DNA of 64,000 nucleotides from Acanthochlamys bracteata (taxonomy: Eukaryota; Streptophyta; Magnoliopsida; Pandanales; Velloziaceae). Below the pieces are notes generated by a model. That model was not told the DNA's origin, ran no database searches, and was given only the letters and a program-made list of their open reading frames with translations. A program made the position numbers and the translations under genes. The stretch covers positions 67,001 to 131,000 of the forward strand of contig CM034139.1 of NCBI GenBank assembly GCA_019914995.1, in the 5' to 3' direction. This document shows, in pieces, positions 26,092-38,116 of this stretch; position 1 is the first letter of the stretch; every line of letters starts with the position of its first letter.

Positions 26092-27497
26092 ATGGCAATA
26101 GTGGCTTGTTCTCTTCACTACTCTGTTCTCCGGCCTCTCCTCCTCTTTCCTTCTTCTTCTTGGATTGTTGCTGCTGCTAATCTCAGTTCAGAGAACAACC
26201 GAAAGAAGAACAAGAAGCCGACGGTGTTCGAAGTCCAGCGAGCAATCGGCATCGCTGACGACAATAGCCGCCTTCCGATGCAAAGAGGTGGAGGAGAAAG
26301 TTCGTCGATTGTTGATATGCTCCGTGAAGAAAGTGAAGCGGAGAAGAAGCTCCGCATGTTCGCCGAAACGCTTGTTGAAAGGACTGAAGCCAATGAGAAA
26401 TCAGGTGAAAAAAATTAATTCTTTCTTGAAATCTCTGTATCTTAAAGAAGTTCTTTTTATTTCCTTAAAAATAAAAATTAGAAAAAAGAATAAGAAATCT
26501 TTTCACTTGGTTGAATCGGAAATTTGATCTGCGGATGTAATTTTATGGTTGAATTCATTGGTGAATATGGCTTCGCGAAAACTTTTGCTAGCTGTTAATT
26601 CCTGGTATTGCACGTCAATGTAAATTTTAGATGTTCTTGATGCAGATTAGCAAATCCAAGGAAACTTTATCCGCCAATCGTCCTTCTTGAACTCAGTTAG
26701 CTTCAATATCTATCTACTAGCATAATCAAGTAAGAATTGCGTTTCGAGTTGTTGTCAGCTGGCTTCAAGCAGCCAACCGTGCAATAACTTAATCCTTGTG
26801 GCTTTTGTTGTATTGCATGAGAATCACTTGTCAGTTTACTTTACGATTAGAGTTGATTGGTTACAATTTTGGCATGGCTTGAACCATGACTGTAAGCTTA
26901 TGATTTGTTGACTTGCAAATTGCACATCACTTACTTTCTCTCTCTCTCTTAGGCTTGTCCACTTATTTATTGCTCGCTTCGGCTTCCAACAAACTGCATG
27001 CAATTATGTTACTAGAACTAAATTGATTTGCTGCAGTGTAGTGGAGCATCTTTTGAGCATTAGCTTTGCGCCTTTTTTTTTTTTTTGCTAATTGTTTACA
27101 ATATCCTTATCTGATGTCCGTTCGCAATCTGATTAGAAGATCCTTTATAGTAATTCAATGTCTTTGTTCATGGTCATCTTATGCAACTTAATTAGATCAT
27201 AATTAGTGCTCTTTTAGCATACTTTGTTGAGACTTCAGCTCATGGATTATTAATAATACTGTTATCCGCCTTGAAAGACATTTCCTAGTTTTTTTTTCAA
27301 ATATTCAGTTTCAGTCTTTTTAGTGCTTGGGATGCTACTAAAGATCTATAATTCATTGATGTGATCATGCAGGACAGCAAATTTTGTTGGTTGTATGCTT
27401 GAGCATCCTGCCAGTGTGGGTTTTGCTCCTCCTGATTGCATGTGGAGTAATCAAGCTGCCAGTCACTGTACCGCAGCTAGAGGACTTTATGATGTAA
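26092..27497 (+). CDS. Small plant protein with C-terminal membrane segment
   Basis: Two exons, 26092-26404 and 27373-27497, joined in phase give 145 residues. The ATG at 26092 has a good context (TCCATGGC); an upstream in-frame ATG at 26059 is less favoured. Residues 1-35 are hydrophobic with Ser/Arg and may be an organelle targeting or signal sequence. The middle is hydrophilic and charged (PTVFEVQRAIG, then SIVDMLREESEAEKKLRM, probably helical). A single membrane helix follows at about 108-130 (LLVVCLSILPVWVLLLLIAC), ending with a short tail VPQLEDFMM. I do not recognise the family. A strong donor (AAG-GTAAGA) 30 bases after the stop suggests a spliced 3' untranslated region. Confidence 0.65.
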
Positions 27498-28818
27498 AGC
27501 AGATACTTCTATACTATATGAAAATAAGGTAAGAGCTGCAATACACTGCTGCAAGTCCCAGTCTTTCCTTTTGTCAATTATTTTTTTATAATAGTCAATG
27601 GCAATGATAATATGTAAATGCCATTTTAATTTTAATTCTATGATCTCTCTAAGTGGCACAATAACTGCTTAGACAGATTCACTCTGGCTTTTAACTCAAA
27701 CAACTTACTGAACTGGATCAACAACATTTCATAAGTAACCATTTCTTAAGTTGATCAACAACAGTGGGCGGCACTTCTAACTGATCTTAAGATAAACTAT
27801 CTCTAAGAAAGAATAAGATGAACTCATTGACTTGCAATTCAGCTACTTTCTGTTTTAACTTCAAGGCTGAAGCAGAAATATAATGAACATGTTAGTTTGT
27901 CTTCCAACTATATCACAAGACCCTAAGTATTGTGCCACACATATCTATAACTACTTGAACTGTCTGTTCAATTCATATCACTCTAATTAACTCCTCGGAT
28001 CTCCATCCTAAGACCTAATTTTTAAGATTGAGGACAGATAAAGTTCTTTTGGTTGATTGTACTCTTGTCGCGTGCTGCAGAAAGGTGCTATTCAAATGGA
28101 TACCAGTTTGAATATTTTCTTTACGACTCTGAAGGGCGCATAGAGGAAGAAGTTAGTTCCACTGCTGTCTAAGTGCAGATCGGATACACAACACAATCTG
28201 CTACTCTCCATGAACAGAGCAACTTATGAGCTTCAGACTGCCTTGATCATAAACTACGAAGACCCAGCAGATAACTGGAAATTTTCCAGAACACACGCCC
28301 CTGCTGGTACTTGGATTCTGTTCATAGCATCACCTCGTACTCTTCATTCCTAGTATGAGTTGACAGCAAAAGGCCCTGAAACCTCAGCCACAAGAAGTGA
28401 GAGTAGGCATAGTCACTAGTGAAAACTGTTGTATATTTGTTTGTTAATCAAACTTCTCCACAGTTGAATTAATTAAACATGCATATAATGCTTCCAAAAT
28501 TGAATAATGTTTGTACTCTGAATTAGTGTTGAAGTCTCAGCTCATCATCACATAAAAAGGGTTCACATGAGATAAAGGTGAGACAGACACAGACGTGCGG
28601 TTCCCTGCAACAACCATGGCAAACGATAAACCAATCCATTACATTTTCATTTGTGGTGAATATTCCCCACTGTACCTGATCAGACGCCCCCCGATCACTC
28701 TAACTTGATCTTAGCCGTCCGACTTCAAGTTTTAATACCAAGCACAAGTTAGTGTTGGGAGCCCTACTGTACATTGGTGTAGTTTGCTACAGATTTGAAG
28801 AGAGACTACTAACTAAAC
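27498..28818. other. Intergenic / 3' untranslated region
   Basis: Probably the spliced 3' end of the preceding two-exon gene, then a short spacer and the old 5' flank of the Rubisco small-subunit-like copy. Apart from the candidate exon at 28081-28172 no coding sequence is apparent. Confidence 0.45.
28081..28172 (+). other. Candidate terminal exon or gene remnant
   Basis: After a good acceptor (GTGCTGCAG at 28072-28080) one frame is open for 29 codons (RCYSNGYQFEYFLYDSEG ...) to a TAA at 28170-28172. The composition looks protein-like but I cannot assign a family or link it in phase to the upstream gene. It may be untranslated exon sequence. Confidence 0.25.
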
Positions 28819-29162
28819 ATGGCGTCACCTGCCATTGTTTCTTCAGCTGCATCAGAGGAGCATGGTCGCGCCATTAAACGGTCTCAAGTCTACAGCGGCA
28901 TTCCCCGTTACCCGCAGGGCCGGCGCCGACTTCTCAAAGCTCCCCAGCAACGGCGGCAGACTCCAATGCATGAAGGTACATACATACGTTAATGTTCGTA
29001 TCATTAATGAATAGATAATAAAAAATTAATGTTCGATAGTAAAAAATTGAATTTGCGTGTCCATGGATGCAGGTGGGCTTCGTGTACCGTGAGAACCACA
29101 GGTCTCTCTGGTTGCGGATGTTCGGCTGCACGGTGTCACGGGCCTACGGAGTACCGACCTGA
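28819..29162 (+). pseudogene. Rubisco small subunit (RbcS) fragment, internally deleted
   Basis: The segment 28862-28975 encodes a typical RbcS transit peptide ([19 protein letters not shown], then [10 protein letters not shown]), ending at the conserved position of RbcS intron 1 with a GT donor. An upstream ATG at 28819 starts [11 protein letters not shown] as in RbcS but is one base out of frame with the rest. After the intron, exon 2 (from 29073) goes directly to GFVYRENHRS, missing the roughly 43 residues that start WPP, then to MFGCT after a further deletion, and reaches a stop at 29160-29162. Such a product cannot form a small subunit. What follows (about 29163-29260) is not recognised. 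Confidence 0.75.
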
Positions 29163-29351
29163 GAACCACATGAAGTTCGGAGAAGCGCTCAAACGCAACG
29201 AGAGACTCCCCTTGAAGGAGTTATGTGAAATACAAAGAGCTTATTTAATTGCTGTTTAAAAAAAGTGAGTAAAAATTAAATTTATTGAAAATAAATTTGA
29301 AATAGAACAAACTCCAAATGTCAGAGTAAGAGAACAACTACTATCTTCTAT

Positions 29352-29592
29352 GGCGTGTTTATCAACATTTCAAATTCAATTTTTTTTTAACTCACTTTCA
29401 ATATAAAATACATATAAAAATTAAAATAAAAAATTTTATTAATAAATTTTTTTTAAAAAATTTATTTTAAAATTTACTATAAATATTAAATTAATATATA
29501 ATTTTATTTTTATTAAATATTTTTATTTTTATTTTTTAAATTAATTTCTAAAAATTTACTTCACTCACTTTATCTACAAGATAAACATGCCC
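29352..29592. repeat. A+T-rich MITE-like element
   Basis: Terminal inverted repeat GGCGTGTTTATC ... GATAAACATGCCC around an A/T interior; CTAT-like flanks at both ends may be a short target-site duplication. Confidence 0.6.
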
Positions 29593-29871
29593 ATAGAGTA
29601 ACAATCAATAGCCCTAATGGTATATTCGTATAAATTAAAATCATATTTATGTGCATATGTTTGTCGACATATACATACAGTCATTACAGAGCAGATATAT
29701 ACCAAGAGAACTAATTAGGTGAAAAAGAAGTTTTTAATTGCTTCTAATTAATTACTGATTGTTTCTAATTGGGCTTATTTCTTTTATATATAGGCCGAGC
29801 CCAAATTCGACCGTCTTTTTCTTTTTAACTTACAGGAAATTGATTTATATTGGGATAAATTCTCCGGACAT

Positions 29872-30118
29872 GGGTGCGTTTGGTTTTTCATTTCTTCAAT
29901 AAAATTTTTTTATTTTTCATTTCTAATTTTTTTAATACATATTTTATAAATATTTAAAATTTTAAAATATGTAAAAAAATTTGATCGTAATGAGATTTTT
30001 TATTAAATATTTTTATTATTTTTTTGGAATAAAATAAAAATAGAGTTCGTTTTCTAAAAAAAATAAACATATTTTTTATTTTAAAAAAATTTATTTTATA
30101 AGTAATTACAAACGCACC
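29872..30118. repeat. A+T-rich MITE-like element
   Basis: Left end GGGTGCGTTTGG, right end CAAACGCACC, interior almost only A and T. One of the clearest members of the family. Confidence 0.65.
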
Positions 30119-30251
30119 GATAGTTTAGTGAAAACTGTTATTTTTTACCTGACCAAATTTGAATACTCTTACTATTGAAACCAAAAATCAACAAGGTAAG
30201 GAAAAGAAAGAAAAATTACAGCCAAAATAAAGGCATTGGATGAACGTTCAT

Positions 30252-31202
30252 TCAGGGATAACGTGAATTAATCACTTTCAACTGACTACAACTAACTAAA
30301 TCAACTGCCAGCTTCTGCCTGCTAGCTGCACCCGCTATGGCTCTAGCTGCAGGCTGATCGTTAACTCCGGGGAACACGTTAACGTGCTGCTCCGCTCCTC
30401 CGGCGCCGTCGAAGTGCTCTTTCTTCATGATCATGAACACGTGGGCGGTGAGAAGACTGTCCGATCCTGCCTGGTGACTTCTACCAGTTCTTCTCACCCC
30501 GAGTTTCCCGGCGATCGTCTCCAGTTTCCCATAAAGTTTGATCTTCTTCTCTTCTTCTTCCTCCACTTCGTCGTTCCAGACCGTCGTCAGATGCTTCACG
30601 TCGATCACCGTCGGACAGAAGACTCGAACTCGATCAAGGAACTCTCGTCTCGTTTCCGGCAACGGTACCCCTCCTGTGAGAATCTTGATCAGGTACCCCA
30701 AATCGTACTTGGAATCGAACGCGACCCATTTGACGGAATCGTTGAGGACAGCGCCGGAAGACATCAACAGCTCCGCGAACTTGGAAGCTTTGACGCCGAA
30801 CTTCATGTTGTAGTAGAAGTTTATTCCGGCACTGTGTTTGAGCATGCGGATGGAATCTTGGTTGCAGAAGTGGAAGTCGGGGTTGAACTCACGGAAGTTG
30901 AACTGCCACAAAATAGCCTTGCTTGAATTGGAACTCATCGTCGGCATGTTTCCGTCGTCGTCGAAGAAGGTGAGACCTAGCTGGATCAGATGCATGGCGT
31001 TTACTTCTTTCTTGAGATTGTAGTAGATGTGTTCAGGTACGAATGCTCGTGGAAAAATGCAGCCGGGGAACTCTGTGTCCATGGAGACGTAAGGAAACCT
31101 GTCGACGACGTCGCGGATGATCGAGAATTCCTTGTACAGGTTGTCTTCCCACACCTCTCTTATGTCGAACGAAATGTTATTCTGCTGCTTCTGCTCTGCC
31201 AT
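30252..31202 (-). CDS. CAF1: CCR4-associated factor 1 (CAF1) type mRNA deadenylase
   Basis: Intronless, 316 residues. It begins with the family signature IREVWEDNLYKEF near residues 14-26 and has the DEDDh exonuclease residues: D42 and E44 in SMDTEFPG, D167 in KYDLGYL, and H243 with D248 in HQAGSDSLLT. CAF1 proteins shorten poly(A) tails as part of the CCR4-NOT complex in cytoplasm and nucleus; plant copies of this intronless class are often stress-induced. The length is somewhat above the usual 270-290 because of an acidic insert (DEVEEEEEKK, 211-220) and an extended C-terminus. All catalytic residues are present, so activity is expected. An AAACCCTAA telo-box lies just upstream of the start (about 31228-31236). 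Confidence 0.93.
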   Translation of the reverse strand: MAEQKQQNNISFDIREVWEDNLYKEFSIIRDVVDRFPYVSMDTEFPGCIFPRAFVPEHIYYNLKKEVNAMHLIQLGLTFFDDDGNMPTMSSNSSKAILWQFNFREFNPDFHFCNQDSIRMLKHSAGINFYYNMKFGVKASKFAELLMSSGAVLNDSVKWVAFDSKYDLGYLIKILTGGVPLPETRREFLDRVRVFCPTVIDVKHLTTVWNDEVEEEEEKKIKLYGKLETIAGKLGVRRTGRSHQAGSDSLLTAHVFMIMKKEHFDGAGGAEQHVNVFPGVNDQPAARAIAGAASRQKLAVDLVSCSQLKVINSRYP

Positions 31203-32134
31203 TGTTGAAGAACAAGAAGAAGAGAAACCCTAATTGCTCTGCTGGGTTTTTATTTTAGTTAGAAGGAGGAGAAGAACGAGAGAAAATCGAATTGAATGAA
31301 CGTGGTGTATTTATTAGTTTGATATTGTTAAAGAGATGAAGTGGTTAAATAGAAACACATCCAATGAGAAATTTTGTCACGTGTTCTTTTCTTGGTTCTT
31401 AAGGTAATTATTATAACGGTCGTAAAAATTTCCGTTAAAAATTAGCTTGTGGACATTTATTTAATCATAATAAGTATTTGGACCGATTTGAAATTTATTT
31501 AAAATTGTTGTAAAATGTAGAGAGACTAGTGGGAGCCTTGGAGAAGTTTTGGAGAAGTTTTTCAATAAATCTGCGAAGAAATGTTAATGTGAAAATTATT
31601 ACCTTCATAGTAACATCGACACCTGCTGCTTATGTGAATACGGAGCTCTATGAAGCTATCAGTCAATATAAAGAATACACAAGGACTCATTGGAGAGAAC
31701 TAACTACACAAATTAAACCATCAAGCATCAAAAAAACTTTTGCACAAGCATTGGAGTGAAGAAAGGAAGACAATGTCATTGATTGATGTAACAATATAGA
31801 GAAATGTTCCTTGACAATACGAGCATTGTTATTTACAACTACCATTTTCGCATAAGATAGATAAGGCCTACGAGACGAACTACACATACATTTCCCACTG
31901 CCTCAATACTCCATGTACCTACATATTCACAAATATACATGAAGGGAAGCAGAAGGTAAACCTGCTTAGGTAGTTTATTATTTACACTAGCTTTGTTGCC
32001 ATAAGTGCTGTGAACCTTCTTATCTGCTGCAAAATCGGTCTGTACAGTACTCTTGCTTCAAGTAATGCTGCATTAATTTAGGTGCTCCAGAAATGATGAG
32101 CGATTGATCTGTGCAAAATGAATGGATGTGATAC
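31203..32134. other. Intergenic region
   Basis: Promoter side of the CAF1-type gene and 3' flank of the next minus-strand gene. An open stretch on the plus strand at 31529-31759 (76 codons) shows no family resemblance and is not called. Confidence 0.5.
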
Positions 32135-33745
32135 TCAGGTGAGGGCTGCAACACTGCAGCCCTGGCAATGTTGACCAGTGAAGCAATCGAATCCTTCGAT
32201 CGTAACTGCAGGCGGCTTAGGTTCAGCCTTGGTGATGAGGCAATTAACACTTGACCTTGACGTTGAGGGGGGAAATTTTAAAATAGATGAGTTGCAAGAG
32301 GAACCTCCTGAGTTCAGCTCACGGAAGCGGGGATCATCCACCATAGGGTTTGTTGGTCTGCATGGTGGAGAGCCGCAGTAGAAAGCTGGAGATGATTTGA
32401 TGTCTAATTCTCCAACCTAACAAAGAACATGAAGGGTTAGACAAACAGTTACTATAGACACCAGTTAATCAGAAAGAAATTAGTGCACAGCAGGAGCATA
32501 GTACGTCAAATTCTCCAAGTTCCGTATGGTTGATTAATATACCAGATCACATATTATACTCATGTATGAGGGCAAAATCTTTCAGCAAAATGGAAGTTCT
32601 AAATAGAGTAGCACAGCTTAACCATTCATCATACTGCGGTAAGTTTGTTCAGGAAATATTATGTTACCAAAACTCACACCCAAAATCCTATCTGAATGTG
32701 AACAACACCAGCCCAAGCCAATTCTTAATACAAGCAGATGCTCCGTGATAGTGACTAGTGATGAGAATCAGAAAACAAGCCAGCCAACCATCTGAAAATA
32801 AACAATGCCCACCAAACCCCCATCAGTCAACTCTAAAAAGTGTGTTTATCTTCTTTTCACATCTAATCAAATTTCTATGCAATCCTACTAATACAAGATG
32901 ACGACATCACAAGATCACAACCTTCATGATTCCAAAAATAATAAATAATGCTCGTCCAAGAAACAACTGCCTATCCATCAAGCTCTTTGTATAATCTATA
33001 TTTTCTTGTGACCCAACAAAACCGCCACATAAGATAATTATGATTTGAATACGAAACAGTCAGAATCCCAAAGTACTCCACAGAATTGAAGCCATAACAA
33101 CGTTCTAAGGCAACCTTCATAAGAAATATTCTACAGCAGCACAACCAAAAACTTACACTTTAATCATAGTTTCATTCGAGAGACTCTGAAAACATGTAAA
33201 CCTGATTACCTAGATGCAAAATTTCAATGTTTAAAATCAACTGGAACCAAAAGTACAACCAAAATGAACGTAATGGGCTTCAATTTCGAATTTCACTAAA
33301 CCATAAAGGGGCCGGGTGCTGAAATTTCGCTCCATTGAAACTGAAAGGAAATTTCAACAAAAAAAAAGAAAGAAAACATTTAACAATTGCAAAATTTCAC
33401 TTCTGCGATCGACCACAAAACTCCTTCAATATTTTCAATTAAACGGTTGCCTCTGATAGAACACAAAATCCCCATAAATTTCAAACGGGTATCAAGCCGG
33501 TGTAAGCAGATAACAAAATCGCACGAAATCACACGAATCAAATGTCGGATTCTGTTGGTTCTTTGTGCACCGGCTTGAAACCGAATTGAAGCGGGGGGAG
33601 AGGGGCGGAAACAAAAAATCGTCGGATAGATAGATACCTCATTTGGATTACTGCTGATACTACCATTCTTAGCAAATCTCGCAGCCGTTACTCTCCTCGG
33701 TGCTGGACAAAAAATCACAGTCGCAGCCGCAGTAGCCTCCGCCAT
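32135..33745 (-). CDS. Small conserved plant protein of unknown function
   Basis: Two exons on the minus strand, 33745-33638 and 32416-32135, give 129 residues with a phase-0 junction at GAG-GTATCT. The N-terminus (MAEATAAATVIFCPAPRR) is Ala/Arg rich. Exon 2 starts VGELDIKSSPAFYCGSPP, a motif I associate with small uncharacterised plant proteins, and ends Cys-rich (DCFTGQHCQGCSV). No catalytic motif or membrane segment is seen. The long intron (33637-32417) has no other coding signal. A telo-box pair lies about 270 bases upstream. Confidence 0.6.
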
Positions 33746-34017
33746 ATCTCCAGATTCAAAAAAATTCAGAAAAAAAAAATCTTTGAAATTCGAAACGAAT
33801 CAATTGAACAGAAGAATGGATTGAAATCTGATGATGGTGAATTAGATTGAATGGAATGTAGATATTTATAGGGGAGGAGCGCGTGAAAAATGGGAACTTG
33901 TTTGTAATAACAACAAAATTCATAATCACAAATTTCATTTATTAAGAACATGAAGGAGAAGATAGCGAGGACGGCGCTAGGGATTGTTATTTTCTTTTTT
34001 GTGTTTGGGGTTTTCAA

Positions 34018-34034
34018 TTAGGGTTTAGGGTTTT
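34018..34034 (-). promoter_or_regulatory. Telo-box pair upstream of the 129-residue protein gene
   Basis: Two adjacent TTAGGGTTT copies on the plus strand, i.e. AAACCCTAA on the coding strand of the downstream gene. Such boxes are common in promoters of growth-related plant genes. Confidence 0.45.
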
Positions 34035-34039
34035 CAATT

Positions 34040-34840
34040 GGTTATAAAATAGAATTTTTTTAAATATAAAAAATATTTTTTAAAAAAATGATTTTTATTT
34101 TTTTATTTTTAAAAATATAATAAAAATGTATAATAAAAAAATTTTATCAGATAAAATTTTTTTACATTAATTAAAATTTTAATTAAATTTTTTAAATATC
34201 TATAAAATATATATTAAAAAATATAAAATAAAAAAATTTGAAAATAGTTTTTGATACGCCAAACCCACCCTTAAAAAGTTTTTCAATTAAAAGTTTTAGT
34301 TAACTGAACTAAAAATTTTTTCTCGTATTTAATGAATCGATGATTTTGGTGCGTTTATTTTAAGATAAACATACTTTTTTAAAGATGGATTTAAAAATTA
34401 ATTAAAATTAAAAATTATTATTTTTAATAAATTTTATATTAATAGTAAGTTTTAAATAAATTTTAAAATAATTTTTATAAAAATAGTTATTTAATCTATA
34501 TTAAACTAATTTGAAAAAAAATAAAGTTTAAGAAATTGTTAAACACGGAAAAAATCTATTGTTTAACTGATAGCAGTGGAATTAGCTATCATCCCGGAAA
34601 AAATCTTTTGGCGGAATCAAATAGTTTAGGGTTTTTGGCAATCCGTATTCCCACGTGTATACACTTGTAGGCATTGAAAAAACAATTCTTTAATTTTTTA
34701 ATTTTTATTTTTAATACATATTTTATAAATATTAAATAATTTATTATTTTAAAAAATATAAAAATATTTATATACTAAATTTTTTTATTATTTTTTTGTT
34801 TTAAAAAATTCTTTCTAAAAATATTATCAAACGGTCTCTT
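34040..34840. repeat. Cluster of three A+T-rich MITE-like elements
   Basis: Three adjacent A/T blocks with family-like ends: about 34040-34270 (right end GATACGCCAAACCCACCC), about 34348-34545 (left end GGTGCGTTTA) and about 34680-34840 (right end ATCAAACGG). Exact borders are uncertain. Confidence 0.45.
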
Positions 34841-35780
34841 AATCTGTATCATAAAGATGTTGTTACTAACCTAGGAAACCTCTTATGTAATAACTTCTGT
34901 GTGATTCGCATAAATATATAACGAAAAGAGGATGTAGTTACAAAATGCAACATAAAGATGGCCAATCCTGTAAATATTTTTATAATATACGTACATAATA
35001 AATTAATAAATTAAAATATTAAACAACGAGTGCCTGCGCAAACACTGAAGTGTTCTGCCATTTTGCAAACCAACGAAGCAATCCCTACAGATATGGGCTG
35101 GGCCAACAAAATGGAGGCTCAATCTGCCCAGCTCTAACACCAAACACAATTCTTCACCGGCCCAAAATCATCTCTCTTGCAGCGGGCCCAAAAGCTGACG
35201 TGTCACTCTAGTTTTCGCTCTTCTTAATGTTCCTGTTCCATCCTTGTCACGCCGCGTCCTCAAGAATCTGTAGTACGTCGTAATCACAAAATTAAATTGA
35301 ACACTAACATTGACCAACCGTTGACAACCACGTCATAAACGTTAACACGGGAAGCCACTTGGTGAAAATTGAACACCGGTTCGCTGCCTGAAAATTACAT
35401 TTTTTTATATTTCAAAATTAAATTAAATTATGCTTTGAATTAAGAACTAAGAAGAAGAATAAAACTTGCAATGTCTGTTAATCTGGCTGCCGATAATTTT
35501 AGTTATTTTCATTAATCTTTTATTATTTTTTTTTCGCCTGAAAATAAAATATTGAAACTGCTTTTGAAAAAAATACAGCAGCTTTTTCTTTTTTTTATTA
35601 GTAAAGGTTATATTTGATTGAGCTACTGTTGATTGAGCTCATCCTGTGGAAGAGTTGGTGCCGCCGTCGCGGCGCCGACGGCGTCGTTGCCGAGATCTTC
35701 AGATCTCTTCTCCGTCTTCATTCTCTCTCTTCAGATCTGAAAAGAAAAAAAAACTCTCTAGTGTTATTCCAAGATCTTAA

Positions 35781-35914
35781 TCGAGTGATCGTGTTGTTAG
35801 TGCGAATGTTGATCCAGCGAGGGATGGGGAGCTTTTGGAGCATCTTCTTCTCCAGCTTCTTCTTAATCCGGAAAGTTCTGTGCGATGGCATCTTCCGTGT
35901 ATCGCCGTTAACAG
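35781..35914 (+). other. Possible exon or gene remnant
   Basis: One frame is open without ATG from a stop just upstream to a donor-like AG-GTTGGG and encodes [20 protein letters not shown], an amphipathic helical stretch that reads like protein. An overlapping longer frame (35614-36006) reads less like protein. No neighbouring exon could be joined. Confidence 0.25.
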
Positions 35915-36170
35915 GTTGGGGTTTGCCATACTTAATGTTTTCTTCTAAGCATTTTTGGCAGTACTTTAATCCAGTAGTAAGGAAATTGTTGCACCGATTC
36001 TGGTGAACTTGATCCCATCAGTTTCTTGTGCTTCTGAATTGAATATCAAATCGTAAGGTTATTGCAACAGTTTCAAACTTCATAGTGATGAATTTCTTGG
36101 AAATATTAACACATCTCAAACGTAATTACTCTGCTTTTAGATGTTTGAGCTTTCGGTGTGGCATTTTTTA

Positions 36171-36397
36171 GGGCGTGTTTGAGCGTTTCAAGCTTTTCAA
36201 TTTTTTTTTAATTTAAAATTTTTTAATATATATTTTATATGTATATAAAAAATTTATATTTAATAATTTAAAAAATATAAAAAAATTTTATGAAGTAAAA
36301 TTTTTTCATTCTAAATTTTTATTATATTTTTAAAAATAAAAAAATCAAACTTATTTTTTAAAAAAAATAAAAATATTTTTATCCTTCATAAGCACCC
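36171..36397. repeat. A+T-rich MITE-like element
   Basis: Left end GGGCGTGTTTGAGCG, right end CATAAGCACCC, A/T-only interior. Confidence 0.55.
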
Positions 36398-36492
36398 ATT
36401 TTTATTATGTATCATGAAATATTTGTCGAAATATCATAGTTCTTAGAACCTGTAATTATGGCACTGCTTGCAATTTTTAATTATGTAATTCT

Positions 36493-36870
36493 TCATTCAT
36501 TTACACATTCATTCAAATCAATACTAATATTCCGGCCACCAAACGTACGGCTACCGCAGCCGGCATTCTCCTCTTTCTCCTCCTCCGTTGCCGTCTTCGG
36601 TGATACCTTGAAATCTTCTAATCGAAATGCCGGCTTCCAGCAGCTTCTGTCGCTCTTCTTGATCTCCTCACCGCCATATTCTCTGCTGATTCGTTTTCTA
36701 GCCGGAGAACAAGTTTTAATCCTCCTGTAAGTTTTAGAAGAAGAATACTCACGAAGCCGGCGAAGGATTGCGTAAAACTCCTCAACCTCTTCGTCTGCTA
36801 CTGTAATCTCCTCCTCCTTCGCTACCGCTTCCGCTGCCGGCCGCTTCTTCTTGTTTTCCTCCTGATCCAT
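36493..36870 (-). CDS. NIMIN-like NPR1-interacting protein
   Basis: Single exon, 125 residues from the ATG at 36870 (MDQEENKKKRP), preferred over an in-frame ATG 51 bases upstream because NIMINs start close to the basic stretch. Features in order: a KKKR basic patch (7-10), the acidic motif with EEVEEFYAILRRLRE near 27-41 that corresponds to the NPR1-binding region of NIMIN1/2, the FRLEDF motif (82-87) typical of the family, and a C-terminal SIDLN (117-121) as EAR-like repression motif. NIMINs bind NPR1 in the nucleus and modulate salicylic-acid responses such as PR1 induction. A TATATATA box lies about 60 bases upstream, and TGACG and W-box motifs lie further upstream, fitting salicylic-acid control. 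Confidence 0.82.
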   Translation of the reverse strand: MDQEENKKKRPAAEAVAKEEEITVADEEVEEFYAILRRLREYSSSKTYRRIKTCSPARKRISREYGGEEIKKSDRSCWKPAFRLEDFKVSPKTATEEEKEENAGCGSRTFGGRNISIDLNECVNE

Positions 36871-36962
36871 TGACAATCGACGACGTTGAGGATGATATCG
36901 ATGATCAACTTCTCCGATCACTTTCCCTATATATATAGATCAGATCTTTACAGAGTTACGAT

Positions 36963-37049
36963 GAGTCAACAAATTTAAAAAACGCGGTTGGTAGATGACG
37001 TCAGCTGCGCGGCGTCATGCAATTTACATTAGTTAGATTTTTATTGACC
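36963..37049 (-). promoter_or_regulatory. as-1-like and W-box elements of the NIMIN-like promoter
   Basis: Two TGACG motifs on the coding strand, at 37017-37013 and within the palindrome TGACGTCA at 36996-37003, are spaced 14 bases start to start, close to the as-1 arrangement bound by TGA factors. W-box cores (TTGAC) are at about 36963-36968 (coding strand) and 37044-37049 (opposite strand). Confidence 0.55.
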
Positions 37050-38116
37050 TATGATTTGCAGGTCTTTTCTTAATTATGTAATTGACCAGACTAGGTACGT
37101 ATGGTATATTATAAAAATTAAAGACAGTTGCTTTTCTATAGTACCGCTATTATATTTGCTGAAGCACGTTTGTTTGTCACGTTTTTTCAATGTTTTAAGA
37201 TTTAATGTCGGTGAAAAACTTTTTTCAGATGGTTTCAATCAAATTTTTATAAGCTTTATTAATTTTTATATGCATGCTATAAGTTGACGTCAGCAACTAT
37301 GATGCAAGCTGCTGATGGTATAAGAGTTGACAGATAGAACAATGCGAGATATAAAGAAATTAAACTAAGTAATCGAATTGTTTAATTAAACATATACATG
37401 ATATATGTTTAATTAGATTGAAAATTAAGCTTAGCTTTGTTTGTGTATTATATACTGACCAACATAATTAATTTGAACCCGTGGTCATTGAAAATTACAT
37501 GTTTAATTTTTGTAAGTTCTACTATTCGACTAATTTGTTGGGAAATTTACAAGTAAATATTTTATCTGTGATTAATCAATCATAAGTAGCAGTTTACAAA
37601 AATAACATAATTTTTTTATTAATTTTTTTATTTAATTTTTAATTTAACATAATTTAATAAATTTTATTTTAATTTATAAAATTTATAAAAAAATATTTAT
37701 TTATTTTTAGATATATAAAAAAGTAATAATATTATTAGATAAAATTAAATAAATTTTAGCAATTTTAATTAAAATTATTAAATAAAATTAAAATTAATAA
37801 TTTTGATATATATAATTAATTGAATAGAATTTGAGTTAGAACGATTAAACATTTACTATATGAATCGATTGGAAACTGATTTATGAATTAGAATCGCAAG
37901 ATTGATCTAAATTTTTAGTTAGTTTCTCAGCACCAACCCGGTCCAAACTCTCTAAATTTCTTCTTCTTCGTTTTCCGGTTCTTCTTCTTGCTCGCTAACT
38001 CTGACTTCGTTCTCTATTCATTCATTTATAGATTAATATTCGAATTCCTCGAACATCACTGAGCCACCTAGATCTTGATTCCGTGCAGCGGTTGATTTCG
38101 CACAGTTACCTCCCTG
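37050..38116. other. A+T-rich intergenic region
   Basis: Nothing coding seen. The middle (37600-37800) is nearly pure A/T without definable ends. Confidence 0.6.

Noticed and set aside
30384-31208. Plus-strand frames up to 180 codons opposite the CAF1 gene
   Set aside because: Antisense shadows of a G+C-richer single-exon gene.
31529-31759. 76-codon frame on the plus strand between two minus-strand genes
   Set aside because: Reads somewhat like protein, but there is no recognisable motif or splice partner.
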